A stretch of 22,568 nucleotides of DNA from Actinomycetota bacterium (GCA_003242605.1 QGUZ01000054.1:1-22568), one strand, 5' to 3'; shown: positions 1-7,544, counted from the stretch's first letter. The notes: generated by a model not told the origin, from the sequence alone. Made by a program: numbers and translations.

Positions 1-268
<268 letters not shown>

Positions 269-383
269 CGTCCCTCGACGCCTCCGCGGTCGCATTTCGT
301 TACAACTCGATGACGCGGCGCATCGCGTCCCGGTTGGCGCGCGGGTTCCCCGCGACGCCCGGTTCGGGCAGGATCGGGGCGTG

Positions 384-890
384 ATGACCGAACGGATCGC
401 CCCGCCGTACGTGGCGGGGGAGCGCGAGATGCTCACCTCCTGGCTCGACTGGCACCGGGAGACCCTCGCGCGCAAATGCGCGGGCCTGCCCGAGGAGCGG
501 CTGCGCGAGCGCGCCGCCCCGCCGTCCACGCTCTCCCTGCTCGGGCTGGTCCGCCACATGGCCGAGGTGGAGCGGGCCTGGTTCCGGCGCACCCTCGCCG
601 GGGAGGACGCCCCGCCGCTCTACTACGGCCCCGACGATCCCGACGGCGACTTCGACCACGTCGACACCGCCTCGGTGAGCGAGGCGTTCGCCGCCTGGCG
701 GGCCGAGATCGAGCACGCCCGCAGGATCGTCGCCGCCCAGCCCGACCTCGAGGTGACCGGCGTCAACCGGCGCACCGGCGCGACCGTGTCGCTGCGCTGG
801 ATCCTCGTCCACATGATCGAGGAGTACGCCCGGCACAACGGCCACGCCGACATCCTGCGGGAGCGCATCGACGGCAGCACCGGCGTCTAG
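384..890 (+). CDS. DinB family protein (DUF664-like)
   Basis: A 168-residue protein of the DinB/DUF664 four-helix-bundle superfamily. Members are metal-binding proteins, some being thiol-dependent transferases such as mycothiol-dependent enzymes, many of unknown function. The pattern is visible: His58 in LVRHMAEVERAWF in the second helix, and the C-terminal stretch WILVHMIEEYARHNGHAD with His143, His151 and His154 as candidate metal ligands. Length matches the family. The start is ATG 384, or GTG 381 directly before it. The longer open frame back to 150 lacks coding-type codon use. There is no clear Shine-Dalgarno sequence; CAGGAT at 369-374 lies six bases before GTG 381, which would fit a leaderless transcript. 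It converges on the membrane protein at 1071-1853. The substrate cannot be told from sequence. Confidence 0.85.
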   Translation: MTERIAPPYVAGEREMLTSWLDWHRETLARKCAGLPEERLRERAAPPSTLSLLGLVRHMAEVERAWFRRTLAGEDAPPLYYGPDDPDGDFDHVDTASVSEAFAAWRAEIEHARRIVAAQPDLEVTGVNRRTGATVSLRWILVHMIEEYARHNGHADILRERIDGSTGV

Positions 891-916
891 CGGCGCGCGG
901 ACACGTGCCCCGGGTG

Positions 917-938
917 GGCCTTGAGACGGCCTTGAGAT
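917..938. repeat. 11-bp tandem duplication
   Basis: GGCCTTGAGAC at 917-927 is followed directly by GGCCTTGAGAT at 928-938, so two 11-base copies differ only in the last base. They lie in the spacer downstream of the DinB-like gene. Function unknown; probably a local duplication. Confidence 0.7.
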
Positions 939-945
939 GCGGAAC

Positions 946-974
946 GGCCCGCGGGCGTCGAGCGCTCGCGGGCC
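946..974. terminator. Stem-loop between convergent genes
   Basis: GGCCCGCG (946-953) pairs with CGCGGGCC (967-974). The stem continues inward through GGCGT/GCGCT with two G-T wobbles to a three-base CGA loop, giving about 13 base pairs. It sits 55 bases after the DinB-like stop and about 100 bases beyond the end of the opposing membrane-protein gene. It could end transcription from both sides. No T-tract, as is common for GC-rich actinobacterial terminators. Confidence 0.55.
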
Positions 975-1070
975 GGGCGAACGGGGCGGCCACGTCCGGC
1001 GGCCTGCGGTGCGGCCGGGCCGGCCCGCCGGGACACCGGGCCGGCCGGGCGGTGCCGTACCGAGGCCGGC

Positions 1071-1853
1071 TCAGCGACGGACCTCGCGGCGCAGGGAGGC
1101 CCAGAACTCGGCGTCCCCCGCGTCGGCCCCGACCATCGCCTTCGGCCCGCCGGGGAAGGCGGCGGCGCCGGGCCGGCGCGGCACGGCCGGGCGCGGGCCG
1201 GTCGTGTTCTCGAAGCTGCGCATCCGCCGCGTGGAGAACATGAAGCGCACCACGAGCCCGATGCCGACCGCGACCATGCAGCCCGAGTAGCTGAGGACCA
1301 CCCACAGCGCCCCGGGACGCCCGGCGGTCAGCCCGTGCACGACCGCGATCGGCCAGCACAGGTAGGCGGTGCTGTGCAGCAGCCGCCACACCCACGGCTT
1401 GGGGTGGAACCTCACCCGGACCACGCCGATCGCCATGATCATGACCATCAGGTAGCCGGCGACCGTGCCGAGCCCCACCGCGACCGAGCCGGCGAACGGG
1501 ATCAGCCCCTCGATCGCCGCCGCCTTCGCGGCGATCACCTTGGTCACCACGTGCACGAACAGGAACCCGACCCCGATGAACGCCATCGCCCGGTGGATGA
1601 GCTGCAGGGCGACGCGCATCCGGATCGAGAGGATGAGCCGGTCGGTGCAGGCCAGGCCGAACATGACCGCGTTGCTGAGCGAGACGAGCACGACCACCCC
1701 GGCGTACCGCTCGAGGAAGCCGAACACGGTCACGGATGGGCCGTTGAGGATCGGGACGATCAGAATGGCCAGGAGGAGCAGCACCGACGCGATGAACGGC
1801 CAGCCCGGAAGGGCGGGCGTCCCGGACACCTGACCTTGACGCATGTCCTTCAT
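1071..1853 (-). CDS. Six-helix membrane protein with paired histidines (ferric reductase-like)
   Basis: A 260-residue integral membrane protein with about six hydrophobic helices (roughly residues 19-38, 51-70, 86-106, 118-143, 157-177, 183-205). Two His pairs lie on successive helices: His87 (LQLIHRAMAF) with His101 (FLFVHVVTKV), and His160 (WRLLHSTAYL) with His173 (IAVVHGLTAG). In the ferric-reductase/MsrQ-type transmembrane domain such pairs, 13-14 residues apart, bind two stacked b-haems. The flavin and nucleotide domains of full ferric reductases are absent, so a separate electron donor would be needed. The C-terminal ~50 residues are polar, proline-rich and probably cytoplasmic. The start at 1853 was chosen because AAGGACGG lies just before it. 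Exact redox role unknown. Confidence 0.8.
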   Translation of the reverse strand: MKDMRQGQVSGTPALPGWPFIASVLLLLAILIVPILNGPSVTVFGFLERYAGVVVLVSLSNAVMFGLACTDRLILSIRMRVALQLIHRAMAFIGVGFLFVHVVTKVIAAKAAAIEGLIPFAGSVAVGLGTVAGYLMVMIMAIGVVRVRFHPKPWVWRLLHSTAYLCWPIAVVHGLTAGRPGALWVVLSYSGCMVAVGIGLVVRFMFSTRRMRSFENTTGPRPAVPRRPGAAAFPGGPKAMVGADAGDAEFWASLRREVRR

Positions 1854-2188
1854 ACCGTCCTTGTGGATGGTGGGGGCGAGGTTGGGGGTGCCAGCCCGAG
1901 ATCGCTGAACCACGCCGCGATGACACTACCGCCCCAAGGGCCTCTTCGGTATGCAAACGTTGCGAAAAGCCTCTTGCGCGCGTTACATGGACAACCTCCA
2001 TGGGCGGGCCGATCCGGCGCAGGGCCGTTTGTGGCCCGCGCATCGCGGCGATCGGCGTCCGTACGCAGGTACGGCTCGGCCGCGGCCGGCGTTCAACGCG
2101 ATCCGCACGGGGACGGGAAAAACCGGGACGCGTCCCCGCGGGCGGCCGCGACGCGGCGGCCCGGCCCCCGCGGCCGGTCCGGCGGCGC
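1854..2188. other. Gene-free spacer, 335 bases
   Basis: This spacer lies upstream of the membrane-protein gene and downstream of the NUDIX gene. Its left part (1914-1990) is less GC-rich and should hold the promoter of the membrane-protein gene, but no convincing -35/-10 pair was found. The right part carries the stem-loop at 2108-2138. No open frame has coding-type codon use. Confidence 0.6.
2108..2138 (-). terminator. Putative terminator of the NUDIX gene
   Basis: CGGGGACG (2108-2115) pairs with CGTCCCCG (2131-2138) in perfect 8-base arms. The intervening bases carry five A at 2118-2122, which is a T5 run on the minus strand. It lies 51 bases past the NUDIX stop. The T-run is in the loop rather than after the stem, so this is not a textbook intrinsic terminator. 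Confidence 0.35.
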
Positions 2189-2662
2189 TCAGTCCGCGAG
2201 CGGGCGGCCGTTCTCGAGGTAGAGCGGGTGGCCGAGCCTGCGGGCGGCGAGGGCCGCGGTGACCCGGGCGGCGAGGCGGTCGATGAGCAGCTCCGGCACC
2301 TCCTCGACCGGGTGGAAGCCGTAGCCGGCGAGCTCGTCGTCGGCGAGCCGTACGTCGCGCCGGTCGGTGCCGGTGAGCACGCCCCCGTCGAACAGGAAGA
2401 GCACCTTGTCCCCCTCCTGCGGGTGCGGCGCCCAGTCCACGACGAGCAGGCCGCCGATCGCGGGCTCGATGCCGAGCTCCTCGCGGACCTCCCGCCGGCA
2501 GGCCTGGTACGGCGTCTCGCCGGGCTCGACGTACCCGCCCGGGAGGTCCCGGTGGTCCTTGTAGCGGGGCTGGACGAGCAGCAGGCGGCCGTGCTCGTCG
2601 AAGAAGAGCGCCCCGGCGGCGGCGCGCGGGGTGGCGATGGGCGGGGTGTGCTGTGCCGTCAC
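2189..2662 (-). CDS. NUDIX hydrolase
   Basis: A 157-residue protein with a complete Nudix box at residues 43-65: G43, E49, then R57-E58-V59-R60-E61-E62-L63-G64-I65, matching GX5EX7REUXEEXGU. The two glutamates of REVREE bind the divalent metal that cleaves a nucleoside diphosphate linked to another group. The preceding LPGGYVEPGET is typical. Specificity is not readable; small proteins of this kind range from 8-oxo-dGTP to NDP-sugar pyrophosphatases. The GTG start at 2662 was chosen because AGGTGA lies about five bases upstream and the longer open frame is a shadow of the XRE gene. It follows the XRE regulator by 53 bases on the same strand, so the two are probably co-transcribed. Confidence 0.93.
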   Translation of the reverse strand: MTAQHTPPIATPRAAAGALFFDEHGRLLLVQPRYKDHRDLPGGYVEPGETPYQACRREVREELGIEPAIGGLLVVDWAPHPQEGDKVLFLFDGGVLTGTDRRDVRLADDELAGYGFHPVEEVPELLIDRLAARVTAALAARRLGHPLYLENGRPLAD

Positions 2663-2692
2663 CGGTTCACCTACGAAGGTCGGAGGGGGCAC

Positions 2693-2711
2693 GGGCCGGA
2701 GGGCCCGGCCC
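2693..2711 (-). other. Small stem-loop between XRE and NUDIX genes
   Basis: GGGCCGG (2693-2699) pairs with CCGGCCC (2705-2711) around a five-base loop, in the 53-base gap between the XRE stop and the NUDIX start. It could tune expression of the downstream gene or be chance in GC-rich DNA. Confidence 0.3.
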
Positions 2712-2715
2712 GGGG

Positions 2716-3939
2716 TCAGGAGACGTGGAGCCTGCGCGCGAGGTCGGCGAGGCGGCGGCTGGGCTTGCCCCTGCGGCGGCGCATCCACCCCACGACGAGC
2801 TGCCGGCTGAGGTAGTGGTGGCGGATCTGCTCGGGGGCGATGCGCTCGGCCTCGAGGAGGGCGTCGAGGGCCTCCTCGGTGCGGTTCCACCGGCTGTAGG
2901 CCTGCGCGACGGCGATGCCGTGCCGGGCGCGGCGCTCCACCGGCATGGCGCTGGTGTCGAGGCCGGGGCCGATGTCGATCGCGACCTGGATGTCGCCGAG
3001 CTCGATCGCGGTGGCGACCCGGTGCATGGCGACGTTCGTCGGGCCGAACGCGGTCCACACGTGGTTCGCGTCGCCGCCGAGCCGCCGGGCGGCCTCGTCG
3101 GCCTGGTCGAGGTAGGTGCGCGTGGTGGCGCGGTCGTCGGCCCGCGCGGCGGCCATCGAGCCGCACAGCAGCAGTGTGCCGTACACCGACAGCAGCTCGG
3201 GGGTGGGGCGGGACAGCTCCGGCTCGAGCAGGCCCGCGGCGTGCGCGGCGAGCTGGGAGGCGGCGTCGAAGCGGCCGTTGGCGATGAGCGCGTAGGTGAC
3301 CGAGCGCAGCAGCGAGGCGACCACGACCTGGTCGCCGGAGTTCTGGGCGTGGTTGAGGCCGCGCTCGGCGGCGATCCACGCCAGGTCGGTCTCGCCGATC
3401 TTGACGAGGATGGTGGCGGCGGCGTGGTACGCCTGCCCGAGCAGCCGGTGCGCCTCGGCGCGCTCGTCGCCGGTGGCGGCGGCCGCGGCGTGGTGGGCCT
3501 CGGCGAGCAGCGGCGGCAGGCGGCGGATCACCAGGCCGTAGCGGGACGCCTGGTAGGCCTCCCACACGTCGGCGACGTCGCGGCGCAGCCGGTCGAGGGG
3601 CGGGGGATCGTGGGCCTGGGCGAGCGCGGCGATCGGGGTGAGGTGCCGGTAGTCGGTGATCGCCGCGCGCAGCGCGGGAACGGTGCGGTCGCCGCTTTCC
3701 GCGGTCCAGTCGACGAGCGACGGCTCGGCGAGCAAATCGCCGATGGAAACGTCGAGCGCGGTCGCGAGGCTTTTGATGACCGAGAGCCGGTCGAGTTCGA
3801 TCCGGTCGTTTTCGACTTTGCTCAGCCAATCGGGGGTTCGGTTGACGAGACCGGCCAGCACCTCCTGTGACATTCCGCGACGGCGGCGATACCAAGCGAT
3901 ACGCTCGCCGATCGACAAATGATCCGTCATGCCGCGCAT
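2716..3939 (-). CDS. XRE-family regulator with long helical C-terminal domain
   Basis: A 407-residue predicted DNA-binding protein. Residues ~9-68 form an XRE/Cro-type helix-turn-helix (GERIAWYRRRRGMSQEVLAG, then WLSKVEN and an LDVSIGDLL end). The rest is a long alpha-helical, alanine-rich region with repeated helix pairs resembling a tetratricopeptide array, common in actinobacterial regulators that sense a peptide or partner protein. ATG 3939 was taken as start. ATG 3930 is possible, and TAGTAA at 3942-3947 (minus strand) could be a -10 giving a very short leader. The NUDIX gene follows 53 bases downstream. A methyltransferase lies divergently across a 390-base spacer that contains a strong dyad next to this start, suggesting autoregulation. 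Ligand unknown. Confidence 0.88.
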   Translation of the reverse strand: MRGMTDHLSIGERIAWYRRRRGMSQEVLAGLVNRTPDWLSKVENDRIELDRLSVIKSLATALDVSIGDLLAEPSLVDWTAESGDRTVPALRAAITDYRHLTPIAALAQAHDPPPLDRLRRDVADVWEAYQASRYGLVIRRLPPLLAEAHHAAAAATGDERAEAHRLLGQAYHAAATILVKIGETDLAWIAAERGLNHAQNSGDQVVVASLLRSVTYALIANGRFDAASQLAAHAAGLLEPELSRPTPELLSVYGTLLLCGSMAAARADDRATTRTYLDQADEAARRLGGDANHVWTAFGPTNVAMHRVATAIELGDIQVAIDIGPGLDTSAMPVERRARHGIAVAQAYSRWNRTEEALDALLEAERIAPEQIRHHYLSRQLVVGWMRRRRGKPSRRLADLARRLHVS

Positions 3940-4329
3940 GTTTACTACCCTGCCGAAAACCGCCGGGGAACCCCGGAAATATTTTCCGGGATTCCGCTGC
4001 CGCCGCGCTCTAGTGTCCCTGATCGGCGGGAGAAACGTCCATTGCGTAGCTGAAAGGAGCGGCGAAGACGGATATGCCGCCATTCCGGAACCGTTATCGG
4101 GCGCGGTGCCCGGCGGCCCGCCCGGCCGGGCCGGAGGGGCGCGCGGGCGCACGGCCTGCGACGATCGGAGCGCCCGGACGGGGGCGGAGGCGCGGCCCGC
4201 CGGCGGGGCCACGGCGGCGGCCGGGCCCGCCGGACGGTTATCGATCTTTATCCGGGGCGCGTGTCCGCGGCGGCCGGGAGCGCCGGGGCGACGCGGGGCC
4301 CGAATCGCGAGCGGGAAACCCGGCGGGAA
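3940..4329. other. Divergent regulatory spacer, XRE / methyltransferase
   Basis: A 390-base spacer between two divergent starts. The first ~130 bases are relatively AT-rich for this genome and hold the dyad at 3967-3995. The remainder (4090-4290) is GC-rich, with no frame showing coding-type codon use. The methyltransferase promoter could not be placed; TAGTGT at 4011-4016 is a possible -10 but has no convincing -35. Confidence 0.55.
3967..3995. promoter_or_regulatory. Operator-like dyad upstream of the XRE gene
   Basis: CCCGGAAA (3972-3979) and TTTCCGGG (3983-3990) are perfect inverted arms around TAT. The symmetry continues outward after one mismatch as GGAA (3967-3970) opposite TTCC (3992-3995), so 12 of 13 positions match. 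The centre is 42 bases upstream of the XRE start, overlapping where a -35 would sit. Placement suggests a binding site for the regulator itself. A hairpin in a methyltransferase leader is unlikely because its start is 335 bases away. Confidence 0.5.
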
Positions 4330-5184
4330 ATGGTGACCGTGCGACCGTACCGCGCAAATGATGAGAAGTGTTCGCATTCGGTGCCGGAGGCGCCGGGGAA
4401 TATCGGCGGGGCGGCGCCGAACATGGCGCGCGTGCACGACTGGCTCCTCGGCGGCAAGGACAATTACCCGGCCGACCGCGCGGCCGGGGAACGGCTGCTG
4501 GCCCGCTGCCCGGGCGCCCGGGCGGCCGCGAAGGCCGACCGGCTCTTCCTGCGGTGGGCGGTCCGCCACCTGGCCGACGCCCACGGCATCCGGCAGTTCC
4601 TCGACGTCGGCTCCGGCCTGCCCACCCAGGGGCACGTGCACGAGGTGGCGCGCCAGGTGGCCCCGGAGACGCGCACCGTGTACGTCGACAACGACCCGGA
4701 GGTGGTGGCCCGGGCCGAGGCGATGCTCGCGGTGGACCCGCGCACGATCGTCGTCCGGGCGGACGTGCGCGAGCCGGTGCGGCTGATCGACGAGGTGATG
4801 GCGTCCGGGCACCTGAACTTCACCCGGCCGATCGCGCTGCTGCTCGTCGCGGTGCTGCACCTGGTGCGGGACGAGGAGGGCCCGGCCGAGGCGGTGGCCA
4901 CGCTGGTCGCCGAGCTCGCGCCCGGGTCGATGCTCGTCATCTCCCACCCGCTGCGCGACGGGCGCGGCGGGACCGCCCGGGAGACCGGCGCGGGTGCGGT
5001 CGCGCGCACCGAGCCGGAGATCGCGGCGCTGTTCGCCGGCACCCGCCTGGTCGAGCCCGGGCTGCGCCCGGTGGGGGAGTGGCTGCTCGGCACCGGGGCG
5101 ATCGCGGGGGTCGGCGCCGACGACCCCGACCGGCCGGCGCTGCTGAGCGTCCCGGTGCTCTGCGGCATCGGGCGTAAAGGCTGA
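4330..5184 (+). CDS. S-adenosyl methyltransferase, DUF574 type
   Basis: A 284-residue protein of the actinobacterial S-adenosyl methyltransferase family (DUF574). Characteristic blocks are present: MARVHDWLLGGKDNYPADR near residues 32-50, FLDVGSGLPTQGHVHEVA at 90-107 (motif I, binding the methyl donor), VYVDNDPEVVARAEA at 117-131 (acidic loop contacting the ribose), and a VRADVREP segment. Streptomycetes and relatives carry many paralogues; substrates are mostly unknown. The start is uncertain: ATG 4330 has only a weak upstream purine stretch, and GTG 4381 just before the conserved block is possible. It is divergent from the XRE regulator, whose dyad may influence both genes. A strong hairpin lies 75 bases downstream. 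Confidence 0.9.
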   Translation: MVTVRPYRANDEKCSHSVPEAPGNIGGAAPNMARVHDWLLGGKDNYPADRAAGERLLARCPGARAAAKADRLFLRWAVRHLADAHGIRQFLDVGSGLPTQGHVHEVARQVAPETRTVYVDNDPEVVARAEAMLAVDPRTIVVRADVREPVRLIDEVMASGHLNFTRPIALLLVAVLHLVRDEEGPAEAVATLVAELAPGSMLVISHPLRDGRGGTARETGAGAVARTEPEIAALFAGTRLVEPGLRPVGEWLLGTGAIAGVGADDPDRPALLSVPVLCGIGRKG

Positions 5185-5258
5185 AGTCGTGGGCCTTCGG
5201 GCCCGTGCGGGCCCGCACGCCCTGGGCGCGGAGGGGGAGATCACCTCGGGGCGTGCGC

Positions 5259-5308
5259 GCGGTGGCACGCGGGGCACGGCCGTCGCGCGGCCGGCCGCGT
5301 GCCACCGC
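5259..5308. terminator. 14-bp perfect stem-loop after the methyltransferase
   Basis: GCGGTGGCACGCGG (5259-5272) is perfectly inverted as CCGCGTGCCACCGC (5295-5308). Inside the 22-base loop CGGCC (5277-5281) pairs again with GGCCG (5289-5293). It begins 75 bases after the methyltransferase stop, so termination is the simplest role. There is no T-tract. Confidence 0.5.
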
Positions 5309-5372
5309 ATCCACCGCGCCCCCACCGTGTCCGCGAGGGCGGGATCGCGGCCGCGGTGCGGGGCGCGCCGTG

Positions 5373-5416
5373 GGCCTCGCCGTACCCGCCGCCGCCTCGG
5401 CGGGTACGGCGGGGCC
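5373..5416. repeat. 19-bp inverted repeat with six-base loop
   Basis: The arms 5373-5391 and 5398-5416 pair over 19 positions with a single G-T wobble (T5377/G5412). The perfect core is CGCCGTACCCGCCG against CGGCGGGTACGGCG. The loop is CCGCCT. It is one of the longest stems in the window and sits in gene-free DNA between the methyltransferase and the aminotransferase. It could be a second terminator, a structured RNA or a mobile-repeat remnant. Confidence 0.6.
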
Positions 5417-5856
5417 GCGTGGGCCGGGGCGCGACCCGATCGCCCGGCGAGGGGCGGCGGCCCCGGCGGACGCCGGCCGCCCTGCGGCGGCAGGGGGGAC
5501 GGCCGCCACGACCAGACCGGGAGAGCCGGGAGGCTCGTGGCGGGCGCGGGCGTCCGCCCGGGGTCGCCGTGGTGACCTCGAGGTCGCGCACCCGGCCCGC
5601 CCGGCGAGGCCGCGACCGCGTGGCCGAGCCGCCCGCGCACGCCGAACGCGGGCCGCCCCGTCCCCGGCGAGCATGGTGATCCGCGCGATGGACGCACCCG
5701 CGACGAGCACCGGAGTCCGGTGCAGGGCGATCAGCCCGAGCCCTCCGGGGCCGGCCGCGACGAGGACCGGATCGAGGTCCGTCCGGGGCGGCGAGCCGCC
5801 GGGCCACGGCCGCGGATGGCCGAGTCGCCCGCCGGGCGGGCTCGTGGGCGGGATCG

Positions 5857-5878
5857 GCGGCCCGGATCTTCGGGCCGC
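5857..5878 (-). terminator. Putative terminator of the aminotransferase
   Basis: GCGGCCCG (5857-5864) pairs with CGGGCCGC (5871-5878) around a six-base loop, 36 bases past the aminotransferase stop on its strand. There is no T-tract. Confidence 0.5.
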
Positions 5879-5890
5879 GCGGCGGGCCGT

Positions 5891-5905
5891 CGCCGTGCCG
5901 TACCG
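5891..5905. repeat. 15-base motif, copy 1 (inverted copy at 7149-7163)
   Basis: CGCCGTGCCGTACCG lies 9 bases past the aminotransferase stop. Its exact reverse complement occurs at 7149-7163, 15 bases before the same gene's start. The 11-base core GTGCCGTACCG also occurs at 1052-1062 and, inverted, at 17311-17321. Confidence 0.6.
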
Positions 5906-5913
5906 CGCTGCGG

Positions 5914-7134
5914 TCAGCGGCGGCGCCGGCTGTCGAGGTACTCGGCGATCCGCTCGATGGCGTCGGTGAGTTGGTCGATCTCGGGCAGGGCGACGAGCCG
6001 GAAGTGGTCGGGGGCGATCCAGTTGAAGCCGGTCCCGTGGCTGACGAGGATCTTGGTCGCCCGCAGCAGGTCGATCACAAACTTCTCGTCGTCGTCGATG
6101 CCGAACAGCTCGGTGTCCAGCTTCGGGAAGCAGTAGAGCGCGCCGCGCGGCTCGACGCAGCTCACCCCGTCGATCTTGTTGAGCATGCGCCAGGCGGTCT
6201 TCACCTGCTCGTAGATGCGCCCGCCGGGGGCGATCAGCTCGTCGATGGACTGGTAGCCGCCGAGCGCGGTCTGGATCGCGTGCTGCCCGGGCACGTTCGG
6301 GCACATGCGCATGTTGGCGAGGAGCGTGAGCCCTTCGATGAAGCTGGTCGCCCGGTGCTTCGGCCCGGAGATCACCACCCAGCCGGACCGGTAGCCGCAC
6401 ACCCGGTAGGCCTTGGACAGGCCGCTGAAGGTCAGGCACAGCACGTCGTCGCCGGCGAAGGTGGCGGCGTGGTGGTGCACCGCGTCGTCGAAGACGATCT
6501 TCTCGTAGATCTCGTCGCTGAACACCACGAGCCCGTGGCGGCGGGCCAGCTCGACCAGGTCGCGGACCATCTGCTCGGAGTAGACCGCGCCGGTGGGGTT
6601 GTTCGGATTGATGATCACCAGCCCGCGGGTGCGGTCGGTGATCTTCGACTCGATGTCGGCGAGATCCGGCTGCCAGTCCTGCTCCTCGTCGCAGAGGTAG
6701 TGCACGGCCTTCCCGCCGGCGAGGGTGACCGCTCCGGTCCACAGCGGGTAGTCGGGCGCGGGCACGAGGATCTCGTCGCCGTCGTCGACGAACGCCTGGA
6801 GCACCATGGTGATCAGCTCGGAGACCCCGTTGCCGATGAAGACGTCGTCGACGCCGACATCGGTCAGGCCGTGCGACTGGTAGTACTGCGCGACGGCGGT
6901 ACGGGCGGAGTAGATGCCACGCGAGTCGGAGTAGCCCTGGGCGTCCGGAAGGTGGTGCACGATGTCGGCGACGATCGCGTCGGGTGCCTCGAAGCCGAAC
7001 GCGGCCAGGTTGCCGATGTTCAGCTTGAGTACGCGGTGGCCCTGCGCCTCGAGCCGGTGCGCCTCGGTGAGGATCGGGCCCCGGACGTCGTAACGGACGT
7101 GCCGCAGCTTGCTGCTCTGGACGATCTCGCGCAT
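5914..7134 (-). CDS. alaA: Alanine/glutamate-type PLP aminotransferase (AlaA-like)
   Basis: A 406-residue fold-type I aminotransferase closely resembling Escherichia coli AlaA, which interconverts pyruvate plus glutamate with alanine plus 2-oxoglutarate. Recognisable blocks: YDVRGPILTEA (15-25), LKLNIGN (36-42), PAPDYPLW (125-132), NPNNPTGAVYS (176-186), the pyridoxal-contacting SDEIY (206-210), the Schiff-base lysine Lys241 in FSGLSKAYR, NVPGQHAIQTALGGYQS, and the carboxylate-binding arginine in DHFRLVALP. Length is standard. It starts at ATG 7134 with AAGGTGG about seven bases upstream. It stands alone, with hairpin 5857-5878 downstream and a 336-base spacer upstream. E. coli AlaA has NPAPFGF where this has NLAAFGF. 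Cytosolic. Substrate preference is inferred from similarity. Confidence 0.95.
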   Translation of the reverse strand: MREIVQSSKLRHVRYDVRGPILTEAHRLEAQGHRVLKLNIGNLAAFGFEAPDAIVADIVHHLPDAQGYSDSRGIYSARTAVAQYYQSHGLTDVGVDDVFIGNGVSELITMVLQAFVDDGDEILVPAPDYPLWTGAVTLAGGKAVHYLCDEEQDWQPDLADIESKITDRTRGLVIINPNNPTGAVYSEQMVRDLVELARRHGLVVFSDEIYEKIVFDDAVHHHAATFAGDDVLCLTFSGLSKAYRVCGYRSGWVVISGPKHRATSFIEGLTLLANMRMCPNVPGQHAIQTALGGYQSIDELIAPGGRIYEQVKTAWRMLNKIDGVSCVEPRGALYCFPKLDTELFGIDDDEKFVIDLLRATKILVSHGTGFNWIAPDHFRLVALPEIDQLTDAIERIAEYLDSRRRR

Positions 7135-7470
7135 TCCGCCACCTTATCCGGTACGGCACGGCGCAGGCAGGCCGTTTTTGGAACGGGACAGGGCGAGGGG
7201 CGGCGCGACCGGAACGCCGGGCCGCACCGTCGCGCCCGCGCGGCACGCCGTACCGGAGCCTGCCGGAGCGGAGACCGGGCGGCCGCCCTCCCGGGGTGAA
7301 GGTGGACCGGCCCGCGATCACGCCGATCACACCGGCCCGTGCGGGGCCCTGTGCGTTCACGTGGTTTCCGGGGTCCGGACCGGGGCAGCGCCCGGGCGCT
7401 CCGCCGCGTCTGCTGCCGTCCGGTGCCCGCCGGGCATCCCGTATCGGGTGATCGCCCTGGTGATGCGAGG
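7135..7470. other. Spacer between aminotransferase start and tRNA
   Basis: A 336-base gene-free spacer. It includes the inverted motif copy at 7149-7163 and two perfect palindromes, GGTCCGGACC (7372-7381) and AGCGCCCGGGCGCT (7387-7400). The palindromes lie 70-100 bases beyond the 3' end of the tRNA gene on its strand and could help end tRNA transcription. No aminotransferase promoter was identified with confidence. Confidence 0.5.
7149..7163. repeat. 15-base motif, inverted copy 2
   Basis: CGGTACGGCACGGCG is the exact reverse complement of the motif at 5891-5905, just upstream of the aminotransferase ribosome-binding site. The two copies bracket the gene as inverted repeats. Confidence 0.6.
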
Positions 7471-7544
7471 TGGGGCGACTGGGACTTGAACCCAGGACCG
7501 ACGGATTATGAGTCCGCTGCTCTGACCGGCTGAGCTATCGCCCC
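7471..7544 (-). tRNA. tRNA with anticodon CAT (elongator Met or Ile2)
   Basis: A 74-base cloverleaf on the minus strand. The acceptor arm GGGGCGA pairs with TCGCCCC, the D arm is GCTC...GAGC, the anticodon stem GCGGA/TCCGT has loop CTCATAA (anticodon at 7508-7510), and the T arm is CTGGG/CCCAG with loop TTCAAGT. The discriminator base is A. The genome has CCT after it, so the 3' CCA is added post-transcriptionally. Lacking the initiator features, it is either elongator methionine or the isoleucine tRNA whose CAT anticodon is modified to lysidine. These cannot be separated by anticodon alone. Confidence 0.95.

Larger units (their letters stand above)
5185..5913. other. 729-base stretch with hairpins and no confident gene
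   Basis: All six frames were checked and none shows sustained coding-type codon use. A minus-strand fragment at about 5655-5784 reads as a plausible hydrophobic peptide (DPVLVAAGPGGLGLIALHR, then ARITMLAGD) with ~85% G/C third positions. It has no start, runs into arginine-rich nonsense and matches nothing I recognise, so it may be an eroded gene. The stretch also holds the stem-loops at 5259-5308, 5373-5416 and 5857-5878. Confidence 0.55.
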
